DNA of 64,000 bases from positions 186,001 to 250,000 of the forward strand of contig JAFRUH010000033.1 in NCBI GenBank assembly GCA_017438975.1, read 5' to 3'. Source of the stretch: Bacteroidales bacterium (lineage in GTDB: Bacteria > Bacteroidota > Bacteroidia > Bacteroidales > UBA932). Shown in pieces: positions 26,129 through 34,122 of this stretch (positions are counted from its first letter, which is position 1; the number at the start of each line of letters is the position of its first letter). Both the position numbers and the translations under genes were made by a program. Under the pieces are notes generated by a model. That model did not search any database, was not told the DNA's origin, and saw only the letters and a program-made list of their open reading frames with translations.

Positions 26129-28467
26129 TGCAACCGCAAGACACGCATCAATCATTCGTCTGGAGAGTCTGCCTCTGGGTCTGCCTTACCGTAGGCCTGG
26201 TCTTCCAGGGTATTCTCCTCTATACGACATACCAGGAGGTCATCCGGATGCGCGAGGAAGTCGCCTACGTCGCCGGAAAGGAAATGGACCACGTTTCCCT
26301 GTATATCGAAGAGAAGTGTACCAATGTGGAGATCGCCACCAAGAATCTCGCCTATGCGATGAACCGGGACGCCGCCGCCGGCCGTCTGGACCTGGCCCAT
26401 CTTCCCGACCGGATGGCGGAACTGGTATCCATGAACCCGGAGCTTCTGGGGCTTTCAATCGGGTTTGAACCGGAGGTCTATCGCAAACCGGGAACATACG
26501 GTTTCTGCTCTTTCGTCTATTCCGATACGGAGGCGGATGAAATCGTGCGGGTCCCTGTCGGTGAAATCCGGGATTACCACCAGATGGAATTCTATGCCGG
26601 AACGAAGGCCTCCGGTACGACCCGCTGGTCAAAACCATATATCGGGACCCGCGGGCACCTGATCGCCAATTACTGCATCCCCATCATCCGGAAAGACCGG
26701 TTTCTCGGGGTCTTCGCCGCGGATATGGATCTCCGCGAGCTGTCGCAGATGGTCAATGCAATCCGTCCCTACAAGAACTCGGTCGTTTCGATCGTGGACG
26801 AGGATCTGGGATATGTCGTCCATCCGAACGAGGATTACGTGACGAAGGCAACCCTGCTGGACCGCGTCACGGACGGGGAGATTCCCCTGGACGAAGAAAC
26901 GATCAAGAAGATCCGGAGCCGGGAACGGGGTGAGTTCATCTACCATGACGGACTCGACCGGATCCATTTCTATTACGCTCCGATCCCGACCGTCGGGTGG
27001 ACGGTAATCATGGAATGTTCCGAGCAGGATAGTTTTTCCCGCGTGAACAAGGTCCGGAAAGACCGGTCCCTCCTGTCGCTCCTGTCGCTTTTCCTCCTGT
27101 TCGGAGTCTGCGTCCTGCTTCTGCGGCGGCTGACCCGGCCGGTCCTGCAGTTCAGCGAAGCGGCCCGGAGTATCGCCGGCGGCAATTTCCATACGAAACT
27201 ACCGGAGATCAAGACAAAGGACGAGCTGTGGGTTCTCCGCAATTCCATGGAGACGATGCAACAGTCCATGGATAAGTATATGACGGAACTTCAGGAGACG
27301 TCGGAGGAGAAAGGCCGGATCGAGAGGGAGCTCCAGATCGCGCGGGGGATCCAGATGTCCATGATTCCCAAGATTTTCCCGCCCTTCCCCGACCGGCGGG
27401 AGATCGACCTCTGTGCGCTTATGACTCCGGCGAAGGAAGTAGGAGGAGACCTCTACGATTTCTATATCCGGGACGAAAAACTCTTCTTCTGCATCGGCGA
27501 CGTCAGCGGGAAGGGTATCCCCGCGTCTCTTGTCATGGCCGTGACCCGCAGTCATTTCCGCACGGTTTCCGCCCGCGAACAGGACCCGGCCGTCATTATG
27601 GAGATAATGAACAACCTGATGTCCGAGTCGAACGAGAGCAGCATGTTCGTGACCTTCTTCATCGGGGTCATCGACCTCTCGGACGGCCACCTGTCCTACT
27701 GCAACGCCGGTCATACGCCTCCGCTGCTGGTCGGACCGGAGAAGGGGACCTGCCGGACCCTCATGGTCGTGCCCAACATCCCGCTCGGCATCATGGCGGG
27801 ATTCCGGTTCGCGCACCAGGAGCACCGTCTTTCGGCCGGGGAGACCCTGTTCATGTATACGGACGGTCTGACGGAAGCGGAAAACGACCGCCAGGAACTG
27901 TTCGGAGAGGAGCGGGCGAAAGCCGTCGCGTCGACCTTCGCCGGGGCAACCGCCTTCCAGCAGCTCTTCATCATGGAGAAGGAGGTTTCCAAGCACGTCG
28001 GGAGCGCTATCCAGAGCGATGACCTGACGATGCTGACGATTGTTTATCAGGGCATTACGTCAAAGCATCACCTGACGCTCAAGAATGAAATCTGCGAAAT
28101 TTCCAAATTGGAACCATTCTTGCAAGGTGTCGCCGATGACGCAAAACTGGACGCTTCCGAGGTGATGAAAATCAACCTCGCCCTGGAAGAGGCGGTGACC
28201 AATATCATCCATTACGCCTACCCTTCCGGAGAGAGAGGATTCATCGGTCTGGACGCGGACATCTCCGAAGAGGAGATCTGCTTTACCCTGATCGACGGAG
28301 GCCTGCAGTTCGATCCGACCGTTAAGCCGGACCCGGACGTCACCCTCGGCGTCGAGGACCGGCCGATTGGCGGACTGGGCATCTTCATGGTCCGGAAGAT
28401 CATGGACGAAGTCCGATACGAACGCGTGGACGCGAAGAATATTTTGACAATGATTAAAAAGAGATAA
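26128..28467 (+). CDS. Membrane sensor with Cache, HAMP, PP2C (SpoIIE/RsbU) and RsbW-type kinase domains
   Basis: A 779-residue fusion. TM1 is near residues 12-33, a Cache-like periplasmic sensor fills about 40-300, TM2 is near 313-330, then HAMP to about 385 and a coiled linker. The PP2C phosphatase has VGGDLYDFY near 437, GDVSGKGIPASLVMA, YCNAGHTPP, MYTDGLTEAEN and SDDLTML. A C-terminal HATPase module has the N-box LALEEAVTNIIHYAYP near 682 and GGLGIFM near 748. In partner-switching systems RsbU dephosphorylates the STAS antagonist and RsbW phosphorylates it; here both enzymes are on one chain. The antagonist gene follows 3 bases later. Confidence 0.93.
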   Translation: MQPQDTHQSFVWRVCLWVCLTVGLVFQGILLYTTYQEVIRMREEVAYVAGKEMDHVSLYIEEKCTNVEIATKNLAYAMNRDAAAGRLDLAHLPDRMAELVSMNPELLGLSIGFEPEVYRKPGTYGFCSFVYSDTEADEIVRVPVGEIRDYHQMEFYAGTKASGTTRWSKPYIGTRGHLIANYCIPIIRKDRFLGVFAADMDLRELSQMVNAIRPYKNSVVSIVDEDLGYVVHPNEDYVTKATLLDRVTDGEIPLDEETIKKIRSRERGEFIYHDGLDRIHFYYAPIPTVGWTVIMECSEQDSFSRVNKVRKDRSLLSLLSLFLLFGVCVLLLRRLTRPVLQFSEAARSIAGGNFHTKLPEIKTKDELWVLRNSMETMQQSMDKYMTELQETSEEKGRIERELQIARGIQMSMIPKIFPPFPDRREIDLCALMTPAKEVGGDLYDFYIRDEKLFFCIGDVSGKGIPASLVMAVTRSHFRTVSAREQDPAVIMEIMNNLMSESNESSMFVTFFIGVIDLSDGHLSYCNAGHTPPLLVGPEKGTCRTLMVVPNIPLGIMAGFRFAHQEHRLSAGETLFMYTDGLTEAENDRQELFGEERAKAVASTFAGATAFQQLFIMEKEVSKHVGSAIQSDDLTMLTIVYQGITSKHHLTLKNEICEISKLEPFLQGVADDAKLDASEVMKINLALEEAVTNIIHYAYPSGERGFIGLDADISEEEICFTLIDGGLQFDPTVKPDPDVTLGVEDRPIGGLGIFMVRKIMDEVRYERVDAKNILTMIKKR

Positions 28468-28470
28468 ACC

Positions 28471-28782
28471 ATGGAGATTATTTTATCGGAACAGGAGAAA
28501 GACGTCCTGGTCGCCAAGTTTTCCGGCCGACTCGATACCCCGGCCTCCGGAGAGGCCGCGGCTGCGGTCCAGCCCCTGATCGACTCTGCAGAGAAAACGA
28601 TCATCCTGGATTGCGGGGATCTGACCTATATCAGCAGTTCCGGCCTGCGTATCTTCCTCTCCATACGAAAAGCCGCGGCCTCCAAAGGCGGCCGCGTCAT
28701 TATTCGTGGGATCAACAATGAAATCCGTCAGATCTTCGTGATGACGGGTTTCCTGAACCTGTTCGAGGTCGAAGGGAGCTAG
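28471..28782 (+). CDS. STAS-domain anti-sigma factor antagonist (SpoIIAA/RsbV-like)
   Basis: A 103-residue single STAS domain. DCGDLTYISSSGLRIFL contains the SSSGLR loop whose serine is the usual phosphorylation site; RVIIRGINNEIRQIFVMTGFLNLF is the second half of the fold. It is the natural substrate of the kinase and phosphatase on the upstream gene. No sigma factor is encoded in this window, so the output is not known. Its stop codon overlaps the convergent endonuclease gene's stop in the tetranucleotide ctag. Confidence 0.93.
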   Translation: MEIILSEQEKDVLVAKFSGRLDTPASGEAAAAVQPLIDSAEKTIILDCGDLTYISSSGLRIFLSIRKAAASKGGRVIIRGINNEIRQIFVMTGFLNLFEVEGS

Positions 28783-29624
28783 AACTCCAGGACGGCCTTG
28801 ATGGGGTAGTGGTCGGAGATGAATTTCCGGTCCATGTACGGTTTCCGGACCGTTTCATAGGAGATGCACTTGCTCCAACCCTTGATGAAGATATAGTCGA
28901 TGATATCTTTGTCGACCTTGCCCCAGCCGTTGAAGGTCGGGAGGTGGTCCGTAATCGGAGCGACCTCGCGGGCGTCCTGCATCCGCTTGTTGAGTTCCTC
29001 GAACTCGGGACGGTCCGGGGTCATGTTGAAGTCTCCGGTCAGGACCATCGGATACCCCTTCGGGTTCATCTTGTCGATATAGTCGACGATCAGTTTCAGT
29101 CCATTCCTGCGCGCCTCCCAGCCCTTGTGGTCGAGGTGCGTGTTGACATAATAGAATTTCTTTCCGGACTTCTTGTCTTTCAGGAGAGCCCAGGTCGCGG
29201 TCCGGCGGCAGGCGGCGTCCCAGCCGAAGGAGGGCTCGTCAGGCGTCTCGGAGAGCCAGAACGTCCCCCATTTCAGCATCTTGACGGTCTTCTTGTTGTA
29301 GAAGATGCTCATATATTCCCCCTTGGTCTTTCCGTCGTCACGGCCGACTCCGACGCTCTTGTAGTACCCCGGGAACTCCGTCAGGTACTTGACCTGGTAG
29401 AGATAGGCTTCCTGCACGCCGAAGATGTCGGGTTTCTGGTCATCGAGCATCATCGCAGAAGCGGGATAGCGGAATTCCCAGGAATTGGTCCCGTCTTTGG
29501 CTTCTCCGTTCCGGATGTTGTAGGACATGACGGTCAGGCGGGCGGGCTCGTTTTTCTTTCCGGCCATGACGGCCTGGGGAAGAACGGTCAGGAAGACCAG
29601 GAGAGAGAGGAGGATCTTTTTCAT
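28779..29624 (-). CDS. Secreted endonuclease/exonuclease/phosphatase family protein
   Basis: About 281 residues from ATG 29624, which begins a clean signal peptide (MKKILLSLLVFLTVLPQAVMA). EEP motifs: MSYNIRNG, FGVQEAYLYQ (metal glutamate), YVNTHLDHKG, LTGDFNMTPD and SDHYPI. This subfamily, common in secreted Bacteroidetes proteins, resembles sphingomyelinase/DNase-I-like phosphodiesterases; the substrate is unknown. It is single-gene, divergent from the ThiL-like gene with its own promoter. Confidence 0.85.
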   Translation of the reverse strand: MKKILLSLLVFLTVLPQAVMAGKKNEPARLTVMSYNIRNGEAKDGTNSWEFRYPASAMMLDDQKPDIFGVQEAYLYQVKYLTEFPGYYKSVGVGRDDGKTKGEYMSIFYNKKTVKMLKWGTFWLSETPDEPSFGWDAACRRTATWALLKDKKSGKKFYYVNTHLDHKGWEARRNGLKLIVDYIDKMNPKGYPMVLTGDFNMTPDRPEFEELNKRMQDAREVAPITDHLPTFNGWGKVDKDIIDYIFIKGWSKCISYETVRKPYMDRKFISDHYPIKAVLEF

Positions 29625-29645
29625 AAACGAAAGATTTTGTATCTT

Positions 29646-29653
29646 CAAATTTA
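29646..29653 (-). promoter_or_regulatory. Putative Bacteroidetes-type -7 box for the secreted phosphodiesterase
   Basis: The minus strand reads TAAATTTG (TAnnTTTG), 21 bases before the ATG at 29624. Confidence 0.42.
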
Positions 29654-29664
29654 GCAATATTTAT

Positions 29665-29672
29665 TAATTTTG
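29665..29672 (+). promoter_or_regulatory. Putative Bacteroidetes-type -7 box for the ThiL-like gene
   Basis: TAATTTTG (TAnnTTTG), 25 bases before the ATG at 29698, back-to-back with the opposite promoter at 29646-29653. Confidence 0.45.
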
Positions 29673-29697
29673 TGGGGAACCGCTTAAAAAAACAGAC

Positions 29698-30705
29698 ATG
29701 GCAGAGCAGAGATTTGCAGATATAGGCCGCGTGGAGGCCGTCTCCACCCTTCTCCGGGACGGCGGGTTCGACCCGCTCTCTCCGTCGGTATTCCCGGCGG
29801 AAGCGGGGGACAGGATTGTTTCCGCATCCCGGGTCTTTATCGAAGGGATGGACTTCAATCTCGTCTATTTCCCCTTCCGTCACCTGGGCTACAAGTGCAT
29901 CACGGCCGTTGTCGGGGAGCTGTACGCCGCGATGGCGGTTCCGCGTTCCGCTTCCGTCACGCTCGGCCTTTCTTCGAAACTGGATTTCTCCGAGGTCCGG
30001 GAACTTTGGTCCGGGATGTCCGGAGCGCTCCGGGAGCACGGGGTCGGAAAAGTTTCGCTCGACCTCGTTCCCTCGCCGAACGGCCTGACGGCCGGCGTCT
30101 CGATGGTCGGAAGCCGCGGGAAACTGACATCCTCCCGTCTCCCTGTTCCCAAGAGCAAGGACCTTCTCTGCGTGTCGGGCAGTCTCGGTGCGGCGTATCT
30201 CGGAATGCGGATCCTGGAGAAGGGTCGCGCCGATTACGAGAAGACGGGGAAGCAGCCGGATCTCGAAAAATACAAGATGCTGGTCGGGGCCTATCTGAAG
30301 CCCGAAATGGGGGATGGAATCGTTTCCCGGCTGGAGGCGGAGGAGCTCTATCCGTCGGCGGGCGTCCTGGTTACCCGCGGACTCGCGGACGCCGTCAAGC
30401 GCCTTTCCCGGCGGACCGGGCTCGGCGCCAAGGTCTATGCCGACAAGATCCCGTTTGAGGGGAACAGTTTCGCGGCCGGCCGCGAGTTGGACGTGGACCC
30501 CGTTTCCGCGGCGATGAACGGCGGGGAGGATTACAGGCTCCTCTTCGCGATTCCGATCCTTTCCCTGGAGAAATTCCGCCGGGAATTCCAGACCTTCGAC
30601 ATCATCGGCCATCTCGCCCTTCCCGAAGCGGGCGCCGTCCTCGTGACGCCGGACGGGGCCGAACTTCCGCTCCGCGCCCAGGGATGGAACGATAATCCGG
30701 AATAA
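29698..30705 (+). CDS. ThiL (thiamine-monophosphate kinase)-like protein with degenerate active site
   Basis: A 335-residue protein aligning by eye end to end with Bacteroidetes ThiL: FIEGMDFNLVYFPFRHLGYKC, LCVSGSLGAAYLGMRILE, LKPEMGDGIVSRL, AMNGGEDYRLLFAIPI, IGHLALPEAGAVLVT and the terminal LRAQGWN. The catalytic acids of ThiL are largely missing: the GDDAA block is absent (EAGDRIV), the TTD before LEG is SASR, GGDTT is SLDLV, and DISDGL is LVTRGL. True ThiL makes thiamine pyrophosphate from TMP; these losses argue against normal activity. No frameshift or stop is present. It leads a group with DUF4923 and an AI-2E-type transporter. Confidence 0.8.
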   Translation: MAEQRFADIGRVEAVSTLLRDGGFDPLSPSVFPAEAGDRIVSASRVFIEGMDFNLVYFPFRHLGYKCITAVVGELYAAMAVPRSASVTLGLSSKLDFSEVRELWSGMSGALREHGVGKVSLDLVPSPNGLTAGVSMVGSRGKLTSSRLPVPKSKDLLCVSGSLGAAYLGMRILEKGRADYEKTGKQPDLEKYKMLVGAYLKPEMGDGIVSRLEAEELYPSAGVLVTRGLADAVKRLSRRTGLGAKVYADKIPFEGNSFAAGRELDVDPVSAAMNGGEDYRLLFAIPILSLEKFRREFQTFDIIGHLALPEAGAVLVTPDGAELPLRAQGWNDNPE

Positions 30706-30739
30706 TTCCGTATCTTTCGCAGTGAATAAGTCATTGAAT

Positions 30740-31372
30740 ATGAAAAAAGTAATGATCTCGCTTGCGGCAGCCCTCCTTTTCGCGGGAGCCGCGTCCGCCC
30801 AGTCCATCCTCGGAGGACTGCTCGGCGGAGACACCTCGAATACGCTTTCGAAGATTGTCACCGGCCTTGCCGGAACCGTCTATTCCGCACCGGTCAGCTT
30901 GAACGGGACCTACTCTTACAACGGCGTTGCCGTCGGAGTCAGCAGTTCTGAAGGGGGGCTTCTCTCGAATCTCGCCGGAAGTGCGGCGGTCCCGACCATC
31001 GAATCCAAGATCGACGCCCAGCTCGCGAAGGTCGGCATCAAGCCCGGAGCGATGACATGGACCTTCAACCGCGACGACAACACATTTACCCTCAACGTCC
31101 TGGGTATCAGCATTCCCGGCACGTACAAGGTGGGTGACGGGGAGAATACGGTGAACCTGACCTTCGGCAAGAAGTTCCAGTATCTCTCGATGACCGGAAC
31201 ACTCAAATCGACGTCCGGCGGCGCCGAGATGCTGTTCCAGGCCAACAAGGCCCTCGCCTTCCTGAAGAAAGTCGCGGCCCTCGCCGGAAAGGCCTCTTCG
31301 GAAGTGGCCGCCGTCGCCAAACTGGCGGACGGGTATGACAATTTCAGACTCGGTATCAAGCTGACCAAGTAA
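30740..31372 (+). CDS. DUF4923 family secreted protein
   Basis: About 210 residues from ATG 30740 (MKKVMISLAAALLFAGAASAQ signal peptide); a GTG at 30722 is an alternative. After the signal come a small glycine-rich stretch (SILGGLLGGDTSNTLSKIVTGLAGTVYS) and a beta-rich body ending RLGIKLTK. This is the DUF4923 pattern, restricted to Bacteroidetes; function unknown. It lies 34 bases after the ThiL-like gene and 5 bases before the transporter. Confidence 0.75.
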   Translation: MKKVMISLAAALLFAGAASAQSILGGLLGGDTSNTLSKIVTGLAGTVYSAPVSLNGTYSYNGVAVGVSSSEGGLLSNLAGSAAVPTIESKIDAQLAKVGIKPGAMTWTFNRDDNTFTLNVLGISIPGTYKVGDGENTVNLTFGKKFQYLSMTGTLKSTSGGAEMLFQANKALAFLKKVAALAGKASSEVAAVAKLADGYDNFRLGIKLTK

Positions 31373-31377
31373 ACAGG

Positions 31378-32526
31378 ATGGAGGAAAGAAGCATCGACCG
31401 GCTGGCCAGGTATCTCATATCGATTGGCGTCATCGTGATCGTCGGCCTGCTCTGCTGGTATTTCCGCAGCGTGCTGGTCTATATTATCGCGGCCTTTGTC
31501 GTTTCGCTGATCGGCAGGCCGGTCATGCGTGGCCTCCGCCGCATCCGGATCAAGGGCCGTTCCGCTCCCGACTGGCTGCTCTCGATCCTGACGATCCTCT
31601 TTATCTTCCTGGTCCTCGGCCTGATCGTCACCCAGGCCGTCCCGGTCGTCGTCCGGATCGTGCGGGATGCGTCGATCTTCAACAACCGGGGACTCTCCGG
31701 GGCCGCGCCGCTCGAAGCCGTCAATCAGTGGCTCATCGACCTCTTCCCCTCGCTCGGGCCGGATTTCAACGCTGTCGGCCTGTTGCTCGACAAGTTGCGG
31801 GAGACCCTCAGCTTTGACAATGTGACCAGCCTTCTCGGCTCCGTCGCGTCGGCCGTCTCCGGAATCGCGATCGGACTGTTCGCCACGCTCTTCATCTCCT
31901 TTTTCTTCATCAAGGACGAATACCTCTTCGGGCGGATCGTCGGTTCCCTGGTCCCGGACCGGATCGAACCGAACGTAGGGAAGACGATCCATGAAATCGA
32001 CTTCCTCCTTTCCCGTTATTTCGTCGGCCTGACCATCGAGATCCTCGGGGTGGCCCTGGTGGACTTTTTCGGCCTTTGGGCCATCGCCCGCCTGCCGTTC
32101 TCCTATGCCATCGGTATCGCGTTCATCGCGGGTATCCTGAATGTCATCCCGTATGTCGGTCCGCTGATCGGGGAAGTGATCGGCGTGGTCCTCGGAGTCA
32201 TCATCAAATATGGAACGGGAGCCGGGCTGGACGTCAACCTGTGGATCTTCGCCCTGGTCGTTTTCGCCGTCATGATGGCGGCCCAGCTGATCGACAACTT
32301 TATCTATCAGCCCCTGATCTATTCGACCAGCATCAAGGCCAGTCCATTGGAAATCTTCATCGTCCTGCTGGCCGCCGGCCACATCGGCGGCATGCTCGGC
32401 ATGCTGGTGGCAATCCCCGCCTATACGGTCCTCCGCGTCATCGCGAGCCGTTTCTTCTATCACCTCAAGCCGGTCCGCCGCCTGATGCCGGACCGTACCG
32501 AGGAAGACCAGTGGCTGAAATCCTAA
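31378..32526 (+). CDS. AI-2E family transporter
   Basis: A 382-residue polytopic membrane protein with the family pattern: two N-terminal helices (LISIGVIVIVGLLCWYF, VYIIAAFVVSLIGRPVM), a long extracytoplasmic helical region, then the conserved membrane core FISFFFIKDEYL and GILNVIPYVGPLIGEVIGVVLG, and LIDNFIYQPLIYSTSIKASPLEIFIVLLAAGHIGGMLGMLVAIP. Members include the E. coli TqsA exporter and Na+/H+ antiporters, so the substrate is open. Its stop overlaps the convergent DUF554 stop by 4 bases. Confidence 0.9.
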   Translation: MEERSIDRLARYLISIGVIVIVGLLCWYFRSVLVYIIAAFVVSLIGRPVMRGLRRIRIKGRSAPDWLLSILTILFIFLVLGLIVTQAVPVVVRIVRDASIFNNRGLSGAAPLEAVNQWLIDLFPSLGPDFNAVGLLLDKLRETLSFDNVTSLLGSVASAVSGIAIGLFATLFISFFFIKDEYLFGRIVGSLVPDRIEPNVGKTIHEIDFLLSRYFVGLTIEILGVALVDFFGLWAIARLPFSYAIGIAFIAGILNVIPYVGPLIGEVIGVVLGVIIKYGTGAGLDVNLWIFALVVFAVMMAAQLIDNFIYQPLIYSTSIKASPLEIFIVLLAAGHIGGMLGMLVAIPAYTVLRVIASRFFYHLKPVRRLMPDRTEEDQWLKS

Positions 32527-33212
32527 AGGCCGAACAGACCCTTCACCAGGAACCAGAGAACCGGCACGAGCAGCGCCGGAAGGTAATTCAATGTCTTGCA
32601 ATCCTTGATTTCCAGGATTGAAAGTCCGGAAGAAATGATCAGGACCCCTCCTACGATGGCGAGTTCGTTGACAAGCGTCCCCTGCATGATGGCTGCCCCG
32701 CCCGCAAGTTTGGCGATGAGATAGAACATCCCCTGCCAGCAGAACAGGATGGGGGCAGTAACGATCATGCCGATACCGTAGGTCGTTGCAAAGACCATGG
32801 ACGTGACGAGGTCGAGGGTGGAATTCGTGAAGAGGAAGGTATTATCCCCCTGGAGGGCGCTCAGGACCGGTCCGACGATGGAAAAGGTTCCGACGCAGAA
32901 GAGCAGGGAGGCGGAGATGATCCCTTTGGCGAGCCCCTCTCTGGATTTTTTGGCGATCAGCCGGTGGACGCGGCCGTCCAGGTCCAGCGCCGTTCCGGCG
33001 ACTCCGCCAAGGGCGAGGCTCAGGATGAAGAGGACCGGGAATTCGCTTTTCGGCAGGTTCTGCACGAAAGAGGCGGCGCCGAGGGCGACGGCAGCGAGGC
33101 CCATGGCGTTGAAGAGCGCCTTGGTGTATTTTTCCCCGAGCCCTTTCTTGAAAAGGGTTCCGACCAGGGTTCCGGCAATGATGCAGGCCGTATTGACGAG
33201 GGTCCCGACCAT
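32523..33212 (-). CDS. DUF554 family membrane protein
   Basis: A 229-residue membrane protein. GTLVNTACIIAGTLVGTLFKKGLGEKY at the N-terminus, FCVGTFSIVGPVLSALQGD in the middle and NELAIVGGVLIISSGLSILEIKDCKTLNYLPALLV at the end are the DUF554 (YdfK-type) signature. Function unknown. It starts 7 bases after the S1/P1 nuclease gene stops, so the two are likely one transcript. Confidence 0.9.
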   Translation of the reverse strand: MVGTLVNTACIIAGTLVGTLFKKGLGEKYTKALFNAMGLAAVALGAASFVQNLPKSEFPVLFILSLALGGVAGTALDLDGRVHRLIAKKSREGLAKGIISASLLFCVGTFSIVGPVLSALQGDNTFLFTNSTLDLVTSMVFATTYGIGMIVTAPILFCWQGMFYLIAKLAGGAAIMQGTLVNELAIVGGVLIISSGLSILEIKDCKTLNYLPALLVPVLWFLVKGLFGL

Positions 33213-33219
33213 GAGAAGA

Positions 33220-34017
33220 CTATCCGAAAATGGTGTTCAGGGCCTTGGCGAGCTGGTAGGCGGCCTTACGCAGTTCGAGTTCAGCGAGGGCGATATGCTT
33301 GTCGACGAACTCCTGCCCGAGTTCCGCACCCTCCGGGATGGTCCGGATATAAGGGCGCACATCCCGGGCGCAATCCTCGAACCATTCACGGGCCCATCCG
33401 CGGGCGACCCGGCGCTGCTGCCGGCGGGTCCAGGTGTCGAGCCGGTCGGCGAACTCCTTGTAATCCGGGTAGGTGAGCCCGCTGGCCCGCTGGATCAACC
33501 CCGTGTCCCAGACATGGTGCAGCAACACTTCTTTCCCGAAAAAGACGACCGGGTATTTCAATTCATTGACTTCGTCGGTAAACCGGACATGGGCCGGGCA
33601 GTGGAAATCGCCGACCATGTGGACGATGCACTTGATCGCCTCCAGAACCATGCTGTCCGGCATCTCCCGGTAGTCCTTGAGCATTTCCCGCATCATATCA
33701 AGGCCGGAGACGGTATCCTTGCAGCCTCGTCTCAAACGCCTGATATACAGCGGACTCCTGCAATCCGGCGTACAGATCGAAGCATGCCAGCCGGCGAGGG
33801 ACTCCTTATACGGAGGCGTCGCCACGACTTCGTCCATCCAGCTGGCATATTCCGCCAGCGGGGTGCCGTGGGTATAATTTTCGATATTGGCCCTGGCCGC
33901 CGGAGTCAGATGCCGCTGTGCGATTTCAGCGATCGTCGCGTGGCCGAGTCGTCCCCAGCCCTGCGCCTGAAAGGCACAGAACGTCAGCAGGGAAAGGATA
34001 AGAACCAGTTTTTTCAT
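33220..34017 (-). CDS. Secreted S1/P1-type nuclease
   Basis: A 265-residue protein from ATG 34017 with a signal peptide cleaved before W21, which becomes the N-terminal tryptophan that coordinates zinc in this family. All other zinc ligands are visible: H26 (GRLGH), D62 (SWMDEV), H78 (WHAS), H133 and D137 (HMVGDF), H143 (PAH), H167 and D171 (HHVWD). S1/P1 enzymes cut single-stranded DNA/RNA and remove 3'-phosphates; a secreted form could serve nucleotide scavenging. Promoter box at 34044-34037. Confidence 0.93.
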   Translation of the reverse strand: MKKLVLILSLLTFCAFQAQGWGRLGHATIAEIAQRHLTPAARANIENYTHGTPLAEYASWMDEVVATPPYKESLAGWHASICTPDCRSPLYIRRLRRGCKDTVSGLDMMREMLKDYREMPDSMVLEAIKCIVHMVGDFHCPAHVRFTDEVNELKYPVVFFGKEVLLHHVWDTGLIQRASGLTYPDYKEFADRLDTWTRRQQRRVARGWAREWFEDCARDVRPYIRTIPEGAELGQEFVDKHIALAELELRKAAYQLAKALNTIFG

Positions 34018-34036
34018 ACTTGGAAAACTAACTACA

Positions 34037-34044
34037 CAAAGATA
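34037..34044 (-). promoter_or_regulatory. Putative Bacteroidetes-type -7 box for the S1/P1 nuclease
   Basis: The minus strand reads TATCTTTG, the commonest form of TAnnTTTG, 19 bases before the ATG at 34017. Confidence 0.5.
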
Positions 34045-34122
34045 GTTAATTTCTTCTGAATCCCGTCCCGCTTGGAAAACTCGGCGGAAATTAGCATCTT
34101 CGCGTAGCAAAACCGCAGTTTG

